Assembly: GCA_002726845.1 (NCBI GenBank)
Contig: PBSP01000016.1
Span: 16,062 to 27,368, forward strand
Origin: Methanobacteriota archaeon
Lineage (GTDB): Archaea > Thermoplasmatota > Poseidoniia > Poseidoniales > Poseidoniaceae
Length of the DNA stretch: 11,307 nucleotides
Reading direction: 5' to 3'
The notes under the pieces were generated by a model. The model was given only the letters and a program-made list of their open reading frames with translations. It had not been told where the DNA came from and ran no database searches. The position numbers and the translations under genes were made by a program. Below, one piece after another: positions 5,725 through 11,307 of this stretch (within the stretch, counting starts at the first letter, position 1; every line of letters starts with the position of its first letter).

Positions 5725-7116
5725 CTATGTAAATCGTCCTAATGCATCACGTAAGGCTAATTCTAAGTTTTCATGTTCGAATATGTAGCCCAACTCGACA
5801 AGTCGGTTGGGATGAACCTTCTGACCTTCGAGGATGAGCGACCTGCCCATAGCGCCGAACAGGATTTTCATAACAAAACCGGGGGTTGGTGCGAAGGCTG
5901 GACGGCGTAAAACCTTGCCAAGGGCTTTTGCAAACTGCTTCTGAGTAACCGGGTTTGGAGCCGTTAAATTGAACGCTCCGCTTGCTGTATCGTGATTCAT
6001 TAGATAATGAATGGCATAAATCTGGTCGTCCAATGAAATCCAAGATTGCCACTGCCTCCCGCCGCCTATGGGACCCATTGCGCCCAACTTCGCAGGCAAG
6101 AGGATTTGTTTGAGCATGCCACCGGCGGCGGTCGTAACGATTCCTGTTCGCAGGTGAACCGTTCGAATTCCTGCTGCTGTTGCTGGATCCGCTGCTGATT
6201 CCCATCGACGACAGATATCAGCGAGGAACCCTTCGCCACTGCTGCTGTTCTCGTCGAGATGTTCGTCGCCTCTATTGTCGTAATATCCAACAGCAGAAGC
6301 GCACATGAACAGCGAGGGGGGTGATTTGAGTTTCGATAAGGCAGTCGAGAGATTTCGAGTTGGAATCTCTCTGCTTTCAGCAATTAATTCCTTTCGTTTC
6401 TTACTCCAACGTTTGTCGCCAATTCCTGCACCTGCAAGATGAATGACAACGTCAAAATCCTCCAAAGAGCCTTCAAGAATTTCTCCAGAGCGATCGTCCC
6501 ATTTTACAATCTTTGTCGGATCTTGATCTGCGTGCAGACGTGTACTTGGTCGCACAAGGCGATGCACGTCATGTCCGTCGGTTTCCAAGAAAGCCCCTAA
6601 TTGCGTTCCAATAAGGCCTGTTGAGCCGCTGATGAGAATTCGCTTGCGCGGCGCATCAGCAAACATTTGTTGTCGTTTTAGATCTGCAAGAACCCTGCGG
6701 GAACGGTGCTTGAACATTTGACGGACGCGCGGCATGACCATAATTGGTGCACCGATTCGGGTGAAAAAGTGAAACGGTAATTTCCAATCGATCTTATCGT
6801 GAATCTGCATCTCAAAGTCACTTATTTCGTTAAATTTGTGAACGTGATTCCAACGTCCAAACGGACCTTTGATCATGTTGTCGCAAAATTGCTCACCTTC
6901 GATGTAACTGTGATGTTTGGCAACCCAGCGCTGAGGCACAATACCAATCGACATTCGGAAGGAAGTCACCGCACCGTCTTTGATTCCGCCGACTTCGACC
7001 GGGCGTATTCCCTCCCAATCTGGCATTATTCTGCGTACTGCGCCGGGGCGGGCATGCCAGTTCCAAACGGTCTGGCGTGAGAAAGGAAGCGTTGTTGTGT
7101 GTTCAAAAATCGGCAT
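5725..7116 (-). CDS. SRPBCC domain fused to TIGR01777-family NAD(P)-binding epimerase
   Basis: The 463-residue protein has two parts. Residues 1 to about 150 look like an SRPBCC/START-type ligand-binding domain (start MPIFEHTTTLPFS, then RWNHVHKF and FFTRIGAP). Residues about 158-460 are an extended short-chain dehydrogenase of the TIGR01777 type. They show the nucleotide-binding loop GSTGLIG at 164-170, HLAGAGIGDKRW at 226-237, SAVGYY at 274-279, FLADICRRWE at 297-306, LRTGIV at 322-327 and a DUF1731-like C-terminus near 410-458. Families of this type are often annotated as epimerases, but the substrate is unknown. The start is well supported: AAGGAG lies 7 nt before the ATG, in a 14-base gap after the photolyase gene, so the two are probably co-transcribed. 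The two-domain fusion is known from other lineages and is not a frameshift artefact. Confidence 0.88.
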   Translation of the reverse strand: MPIFEHTTTLPFSRQTVWNWHARPGAVRRIMPDWEGIRPVEVGGIKDGAVTSFRMSIGIVPQRWVAKHHSYIEGEQFCDNMIKGPFGRWNHVHKFNEISDFEMQIHDKIDWKLPFHFFTRIGAPIMVMPRVRQMFKHRSRRVLADLKRQQMFADAPRKRILISGSTGLIGTQLGAFLETDGHDVHRLVRPSTRLHADQDPTKIVKWDDRSGEILEGSLEDFDVVIHLAGAGIGDKRWSKKRKELIAESREIPTRNLSTALSKLKSPPSLFMCASAVGYYDNRGDEHLDENSSSGEGFLADICRRWESAADPATAAGIRTVHLRTGIVTTAAGGMLKQILLPAKLGAMGPIGGGRQWQSWISLDDQIYAIHYLMNHDTASGAFNLTAPNPVTQKQFAKALGKVLRRPAFAPTPGFVMKILFGAMGRSLILEGQKVHPNRLVELGYIFEHENLELALRDALGRFT

Positions 7117-7130
7117 ACTGAACTCCTTTG

Positions 7131-8621
7131 TTAGGAATCAGCGTATTTTCGTATATAATCCTCAGTTTTGAACTTACGTTGAGTAGATGCTGATGTCATG
7201 TAGCGTACCTTGCCAAAAACAGCTCTTTCAAACCAACCTCTATCAAATCGCCCGAATATCCAGAAGATGCCTGTGTAAGAATTCGGATCTCTTCCGTCGA
7301 GAGCCCACCTATCGTTGAGTTGGATAAGCCAGTCACACGCTGTTTCAGGGTCTGGGCACCATTCAAGCACTTTCTTACCCCAAAGCATGCGCAAGTAATT
7401 GTGTATGATGCCCTCCTTGCGCAATTGCATTTGCGCAGCATTCCAAAGCTCGTCGTGCGTCTCACCGTTTTCCAACTGTTCAAAGGTATAGAGGTAAGGA
7501 CGTTCATCGTTCGAGTGTTCTTCAAGAGTTTTCTTTGCCCATTCAGGCAACGTTTCGTAATAGATGTGATTCGGATGTTCGTGACAATAAACAAAACCAA
7601 GCTCTCTCCAGGTGATGACTTGGTCAAGGAAGGCTTCTGCTCCTTCGCTCAAGCCCCACCAACCTGCCCTTCGCCCATTGTGCGGTGGAGTGATAAGCAT
7701 TGGATTCCACTTTTCTGAATTAAGAACCTCAGTAACGATTTCGAAGGAGGAAATGTGTCCGTAGTGCAGCCATGGAGAAAGGCCACTGCCACCGTGACGT
7801 TCTGGATGGTTGCGATCGAGGTGGTATGTTGCAAGTCGTTGCTCAATGAATTTTTTCAACTCGGTGCGGGCAGTGAGCGAACCCCCTCTTTTTCCGTCAA
7901 CTGGTGGAACCTCGTGGTCAATGTCAAGCACTTCCAAGGCTTCTCGGCCTTCTATCGACGCTTCAGAGACCCGCCATATGAATTCAAGCGGAGTCAAGGG
8001 TACATCGACTCGTTCGAAACATTGTTTCACAATCTCTGAGCCATCAGGTACTGCATTGAGATTCTTCAACGGTTCGGGAGCTGGCGGGTTGGCAATGAAG
8101 TTCAACACGTTTTTGTGGATGTAGCGGCGAAATGAATGCGCCGTGGAAAAGGAGCGCTCAGGAGCACGCATTGGGACGATGCCGTTGCTATCGATGCATC
8201 GCACAGAGCAGTTTGCAACATTTTTTGCTCGCTGAGCCACGTCTCGAGGCATGTATGTAGGATAGTCGTCGATGATAACAGCCACAGCATTTTCTGAAAA
8301 CGAGCGCAGGAGGCCGCCCGCTTGAGCCTTTTTGGTTTCCACGTAGGGCACATAAGTTACTGGACTTGTTTCAAACAGTTTTCTGTTGTCGATCATCCCT
8401 TGCAACACAAAGGTGTGAATTCGGTCATTGGCCCATCGGTGACCCAGCGCTAGACACTCCACAACAATGAGGGAAACGTTGTGTTCGTTGGCCAATTCGA
8501 TTGCATGATCGAGAGCGTGATTCCATCGAGCTCGACGGGAACTTGTCATCCAGTAGACCACGTGCGTTCCATTTTTGTTCAACGGTTTGTTGTTACCGTC
8601 GATGCGTCGTACGTCAATCAT
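7131..8621 (-). CDS. phr: Class II CPD photolyase (deoxyribodipyrimidine photolyase)
   Basis: This FAD enzyme uses light to split cyclobutane pyrimidine dimers in DNA. The 496-residue length fits class II. Family features are the N-terminal antenna domain start (VVYWMTSSRRARWNHAL, 21-37), SGLSPWLHYGHIS at 279-291, THDELWNAAQ at 388-397, RMLWGKKVLEW at 411-421, LNDRWALDGRDPNSY at 435-449 with Asn 447 at the position near the flavin, and ERAVFGKVRYM at 465-475. The electron-transfer tryptophans known from the Methanosarcina enzyme appear conserved in spacing as W393, W414 and W421. The usual R-R-E-L segment reads TWREL (337-341), and the following stretch differs from typical class II enzymes. 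The ATG overlaps the stop of the Nudix gene in an ATGA junction, so translation is probably coupled. A Nudix partner upstream and an epimerase downstream suggest a damage-response unit. Confidence 0.93.
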   Translation of the reverse strand: MIDVRRIDGNNKPLNKNGTHVVYWMTSSRRARWNHALDHAIELANEHNVSLIVVECLALGHRWANDRIHTFVLQGMIDNRKLFETSPVTYVPYVETKKAQAGGLLRSFSENAVAVIIDDYPTYMPRDVAQRAKNVANCSVRCIDSNGIVPMRAPERSFSTAHSFRRYIHKNVLNFIANPPAPEPLKNLNAVPDGSEIVKQCFERVDVPLTPLEFIWRVSEASIEGREALEVLDIDHEVPPVDGKRGGSLTARTELKKFIEQRLATYHLDRNHPERHGGSGLSPWLHYGHISSFEIVTEVLNSEKWNPMLITPPHNGRRAGWWGLSEGAEAFLDQVITWRELGFVYCHEHPNHIYYETLPEWAKKTLEEHSNDERPYLYTFEQLENGETHDELWNAAQMQLRKEGIIHNYLRMLWGKKVLEWCPDPETACDWLIQLNDRWALDGRDPNSYTGIFWIFGRFDRGWFERAVFGKVRYMTSASTQRKFKTEDYIRKYADS

Positions 8622-9115
8622 CGTACAACCTCCTCTGACAACGACATTCTTCCATCACTGAAAACCAGATGGTAAGGGCGTTTGGATTCGGAGCTTAAGT
8701 CGATGAGGGGGAGAGATGCATCTCGAAGAGCAACTTCAGCAAAACCTCTCATTGCAGCAGAAACCCATTCCAGTTCTTCGAATTCTTCCGTTGCAAAAAA
8801 CTGTACTTTGGAGATTTCATCAGCCTGGGGGCGTATCTCCAATGTTGTTGGGTCGATTTTGTAACAAAGGAACAAACCAACGCCATGTTGAGTTTTTGTT
8901 GTTCTCAAGCCGATAAATCCAGTGATTGTGCCGTCGATGTTTGTTTCTTCTTTTAGCTCCCTAAGAACTGCAGATTCAATGGATTCGTTTGGCTCTACGT
9001 GCCCCTTGGGCAGACCCCAGCAGCCTTCGTAGGGGCCTTTGGCTTCTTGGACGAGAAGAATGCCAGATTTAGTGACTACCGCAGCAGCCACACCAATGTC
9101 GAATCCATTAGTCAC
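8618..9115 (-). CDS. Nudix hydrolase
   Basis: Nudix enzymes cleave nucleoside diphosphates linked to another group, including damaged nucleotides. The Nudix box is G-H-V-E-P-N-E then seven residues, then RELKEET, the catalytic core that binds Mg2+. It lies at about residues 38-59 from the GTG start, and only the late Gly of the consensus is replaced (by Asn). WGLPKG precedes it, as in many family members. An extension of about 35 residues follows the fold. Substrate cannot be read from sequence; 8-oxo-dGTP or dinucleotide substrates are possible. Start choice: a TTG at 9133 extends the frame by 6 codons, but a TATA-like box at 9145-9138 puts the expected transcript start at or near the GTG at 9115, so a leaderless GTG start (166 residues) is preferred. 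Its stop overlaps the photolyase ATG by 4 bases. Confidence 0.88.
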   Translation of the reverse strand: MTNGFDIGVAAAVVTKSGILLVQEAKGPYEGCWGLPKGHVEPNESIESAVLRELKEETNIDGTITGFIGLRTTKTQHGVGLFLCYKIDPTTLEIRPQADEISKVQFFATEEFEELEWVSAAMRGFAEVALRDASLPLIDLSSESKRPYHLVFSDGRMSLSEEVVR

Positions 9116-9137
9116 GTCTAGATTGGGGCACAACCAG

Positions 9138-9145
9138 TATTTGAA
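9138..9145 (-). promoter_or_regulatory. TATA-like box for the Nudix-photolyase-epimerase genes
   Basis: TTCAAATA on the minus strand (9145 to 9138) matches the archaeal box A at most positions. Its first base is 30 nt before the GTG at 9115, which fits a leaderless transcript and helps decide that start codon. No Shine-Dalgarno sequence is present. Confidence 0.45.
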
Positions 9146-9192
9146 GAACCGTTTAGAAAATTACCACAACGTTTCCCAGTTTGAAACAGTCC

Positions 9193-9200
9193 TTTATACC
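9193..9200 (+). promoter_or_regulatory. TATA-like box for the ribA operon
   Basis: TTTATACC begins 30 nt before the ATG at 9223, placing the expected transcription start at the first base of that codon. This supports a leaderless mRNA and favours ATG 9223 over the in-frame ATG at 9241. It is divergent from the Nudix promoter about 50 bases away. Confidence 0.5.
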
Positions 9201-9222
9201 TTGAACGTCGTTTTGACCAATT

Positions 9223-9834
9223 ATGAAAGAAAACCGCAACATGGAATTTAATGCCGTGCCTGCCGATGCAAAACTCCCCACAAAATACGGAGATTTTCGT
9301 ATTCGGTCTTACGTGGACCCCATCGATGGCTCCGAACACGCTGCAATCTACTACGGAGACATGAACAATCAAACACCACCCTTGGTTCGAGTCCACTCAG
9401 AATGTCTTACCGGGGATGCCTTGGGAAGCCTGCGTTGCGATTGCGGCCCGCAGCTTCAACACGCCCTCAAAACCATACAACGGGAAGGAAGAGGTATCGT
9501 CCTCTACTTGCGTCAAGAAGGCCGAGGCATTGGATTGTTTGCAAAGATGCAAGCCTACAACCTACAGGATCGCGGGCTTGATACCCTCGACGCAAATCTT
9601 GCATTGAACCTACCAGCAGACGGTCGAAACTACAAAATCGCAGCCCACATGCTGAGCGATATTGGATACGACAGCATCCGCCTGATGACCAACAATCCTG
9701 ACAAAGTTGAGCAACTTGTGGAACACGGCGTCAACGTCGTCGAGCGAGTCGAGCACAAAGCAGGCCTTTGCTCTGAAAACAGAGAATATCTACGCACAAA
9801 AGCGGCACGAATGCGGCACATATTGCCAATCTAG
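9223..9834 (+). CDS. ribA: GTP cyclohydrolase II
   Basis: GTP cyclohydrolase II opens the imidazole ring of GTP, releasing formate and diphosphate, to give the first intermediate of riboflavin synthesis (EC 3.5.4.25). The 203-residue protein is a stand-alone RibA of normal length, not fused to a RibB domain. The three zinc ligands are C61, C72 and C74 in the motif around SLRCDCG, with the same spacing as the E. coli enzyme. YLRQEGRGIGL (95-105), DTLDAN (120-125), MTNNPDKV (155-162) and VNVVERV (170-176) are also as expected. The ATG at 9223 lies 30 nt after a TATA-like box; residue 7 is a second Met. The peroxiredoxin-like gene follows after 11 bases, so they are likely one operon. The flavin product feeds FAD, the cofactor of the nearby photolyase. 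Confidence 0.96.
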   Translation: MKENRNMEFNAVPADAKLPTKYGDFRIRSYVDPIDGSEHAAIYYGDMNNQTPPLVRVHSECLTGDALGSLRCDCGPQLQHALKTIQREGRGIVLYLRQEGRGIGLFAKMQAYNLQDRGLDTLDANLALNLPADGRNYKIAAHMLSDIGYDSIRLMTNNPDKVEQLVEHGVNVVERVEHKAGLCSENREYLRTKAARMRHILPI

Positions 9835-9845
9835 AGGTGAAGCAT

Positions 9846-10370
9846 ATGGCAGAAGTAATTTTGACGGCGGACCGACTCACACACGCAGAGGCGAAGCGAG
9901 TGAGCAAGGATTTAATCGGCGAAATCGCTCCAGACTTTTCGCTGATTGACGATGCAGGTGACGTTTTTGACAGTAAAACTCTCGATGGATCTTGGAGAAT
10001 TCTTTTCTTCTATGCGAAGGACGGGTCCCCGACCTGCAAGCGTGGCTGTTTGACGTTCAAGGAACAATACGATTTGTTCGTCTCAGCCGGCTGCCAAGTT
10101 GTTGGGATTGGGCAGGGAACGAGCGAATCGCACGCCAAGTTCAAGAAAGAACTCGGAGGATTACCGTTTCCACTATTGGCCGATCCTGACCGGGCAGTGG
10201 CAAACAAGTTCCTCGTACCCGTTCACCTCGGAATGTTTCCCGCCAAATCGAGTTTCTTGATTGGTCCAGACAATCGAATTCATCACGTCTACGACTGGTT
10301 GTTCCGACCACGCCGACATGTTGCTCGAATTCTGAAGAGTTTGTCTTCCGTTACAGGGGGTACTGAATAA
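9846..10370 (+). CDS. Peroxiredoxin-like (AhpC/TSA, BCP-type) protein with altered active site
   Basis: The 174-residue protein has a thioredoxin-like fold of the peroxiredoxin type (IAPDFSLID, 27-35; RILFFYAKDG, 51-60; FPLLADPDRAVANKF, 108-122; SSFLIGPDNRIHHVYD, 135-150). It aligns best with the BCP/PrxQ group, which reduces hydroperoxides using thioredoxin-like donors. The catalytic pattern is unusual: canonical P-x-x-x-T-x-x-C reads A57-KDG-S61-PT-C64, and the conserved Arg before the SFLI strand aligns with Lys 134. A second Cys, C68, is four residues after C64, not five as in E. coli BCP. It may therefore be a divergent peroxidase or a different thiol oxidoreductase. An in-frame GTG at 9837 exists, but ATG 9846 is preferred because GAGGTGA (9834-9840) stands 5 nt before it. 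Its stop shares one base with the next ATG (TAATG). Confidence 0.85.
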   Translation: MAEVILTADRLTHAEAKRVSKDLIGEIAPDFSLIDDAGDVFDSKTLDGSWRILFFYAKDGSPTCKRGCLTFKEQYDLFVSAGCQVVGIGQGTSESHAKFKKELGGLPFPLLADPDRAVANKFLVPVHLGMFPAKSSFLIGPDNRIHHVYDWLFRPRRHVARILKSLSSVTGGTE

Positions 10371-11307
10371 TGTGGGACACTCTCCTCAACGAAGCAGGCC
10401 TCACCGAACGAGAGGTCCGCTCGATTATGGTTCTCGGAAACAACCCCAACATGCGGGCTAGTGAACTTGCCAAAGAACTGCAAACAACGCGCCTAGATGC
10501 CTACAATAGCCTTTCCAGGCTGCAAGAGATGGGGATTGTCACTGCAACTGCTGACCGACCAATGCTTTTTTCGAGCCTTCGAGTCGATGAAGCGTTGCAA
10601 CACATCATCGAAATGCGACGACGTCAACTTGACAACCTCGAGGAAGGGTTCAACGAGCTTTCCAAAGGAATCACAGAAGCAAATGCATCCTATGAAGCCA
10701 ACCGCCGTCAACGCGACGAACCAAGATTCGCTGTTCTCAAAGAACGAAGCCACATTTACCGACGCCTTGAGCGCATGGCTGAAGAGGCTGAAGAGCGGCT
10801 TGTTTTGCTGCTGGGACGATACGGTATTCTTCATCTGTGTCGCAGCGAAGCCTTGGAAACCGTGAACTCCGTTGCTGAAAAGGGAGTGGTTGTTCAAGTG
10901 ATTGCTCAATTGGATCGCAGAACTACACGATTCTTCCAAAAACTCCACGATTCCATCGAAATCAAACACTCTGATGATTTGGACTCGCAAGGATTCCTAC
11001 AGGATTGCACACACGTTGTACAATTTTTGAACATCGAGGAAAACCCTGTAGGGAGAGGCAAAGAAGATGCTGCATTGGTCATCGAGAGTGAACCTTTCGC
11101 CAAGGCGCAAGAAAACCTCATTGACACCATCTGGGAAGACGCAGTTCAGTTCGAAGTTGCAGAAGCAAGATTTTCGAAAGGACGTATCCACGATCCATTA
11201 AGACTCACAATCGGTGAAGGATCTTTCCTTGACTCACTTGTTGGTGCACTTGGCGTCGACGACCTTCCGGAACATGATACTCCTTTCGACCCTGATGCTT
11301 TCCTCGC
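10370..11307 (+). CDS. TrmB-like transcriptional regulator (3' end beyond window)
   Basis: The open frame starts at the ATG of a TAATG junction with the peroxiredoxin-like gene and continues for 312 codons plus two bases to the right edge without a stop. Residues about 8-62 form a winged helix-turn-helix of the TrmB type (EAGLTEREVRSIMVLG, ASELAKELQTTR, YNSLSRLQEMGIV). Residues about 72-142 are strongly helical and charged, likely a coiled coil for dimerisation. Residues about 120-265 resemble the TrmB C-terminal ligand-sensing or PLD-like domain (EERLVLLLGRYGILHL). TrmB regulators usually bind DNA near promoters and respond to sugars or other small molecules. A G-rich stretch (10356-10360) 9 nt before the ATG may serve as a ribosome-binding site. 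Its position at the end of the ribA-peroxiredoxin operon suggests autoregulation or redox/flavin control, but this is inference. Confidence 0.8.
   Translation, partial: MWDTLLNEAGLTEREVRSIMVLGNNPNMRASELAKELQTTRLDAYNSLSRLQEMGIVTATADRPMLFSSLRVDEALQHIIEMRRRQLDNLEEGFNELSKGITEANASYEANRRQRDEPRFAVLKERSHIYRRLERMAEEAEERLVLLLGRYGILHLCRSEALETVNSVAEKGVVVQVIAQLDRRTTRFFQKLHDSIEIKHSDDLDSQGFLQDCTHVVQFLNIEENPVGRGKEDAALVIESEPFAKAQENLIDTIWEDAVQFEVAEARFSKGRIHDPLRLTIGEGSFLDSLVGALGVDDLPEHDTPFDPDAFL

Noticed and set aside
9116..9133. TTG start of the Nudix gene at 9133
   Set aside because: It lies too close to the TATA-like box (9145-9138) to be transcribed from it, and the GTG at 9115 is at the expected transcript start.
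9171..9187. GTTTC and GAAAC inverted repeat in the divergent Nudix-ribA promoter region
   Set aside because: Arms are only 5 bp with a 7-nt spacer, so chance is a sufficient explanation without comparative support.

Overview
The window looks like a chromosomal segment of a planktonic marine euryarchaeon, most likely Marine Group II (Poseidoniales) or a close Thermoplasmatota relative. This is inferred, not proven. The signs are archaeal-type TATA-like boxes placed 29-30 nt upstream of several start codons (leaderless-type promoters), a TrmB-like regulator, long Ca-binding-type (thrombospondin type 3) surface proteins with a C-terminal membrane anchor, and a class II photolyase beside many bacterial-looking enzymes. 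Genes are tightly packed. No gap exceeds 300 bases, and I see no rRNA, tRNA, insertion sequence, integrase or CRISPR array.

Layout. Positions 1-279 (minus) hold the N-terminus of a secreted protein that runs off the left edge. A roughly 100-base divergent promoter region separates it from a thiamine pyrophosphokinase gene (384-1007, plus). That gene converges on, and overlaps by 33 bases, the last gene of a three-gene minus-strand cluster (5684 to 975). In transcription order the cluster encodes an 845-residue protein with 18 acidic TSP3-type cassettes, a 428-residue membrane protein with paired Ig/PKD-like domains, and a membrane-anchored DUF4105 (Lnb N-terminal-like) putative cysteine hydrolase. 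Upstream of these, on the same strand, lies a second group (9115 to 5725): a Nudix hydrolase, a class II CPD photolyase and an SRPBCC-TIGR01777 epimerase fusion, joined by a 4-base overlap and a 14-base gap. A short divergent promoter region (about 9116-9222) then leads to a plus-strand operon of GTP cyclohydrolase II (ribA), an unusual peroxiredoxin-like protein and a TrmB-like regulator cut by the right edge.

How the parts fit. The Nudix-photolyase-epimerase group looks like a light or oxidative damage unit. The neighbouring ribA operon makes the flavin precursor pathway's first intermediate, and photolyase needs FAD. The three-gene surface cluster is the best candidate for an undescribed system: a Cys-clamped acidic stalk, an Ig-like partner with a related 'LPEL' juxtamembrane tail, and a membrane-tethered Cys/His hydrolase, with a hairpin over the ribosome-binding site that links translation of the first two genes.
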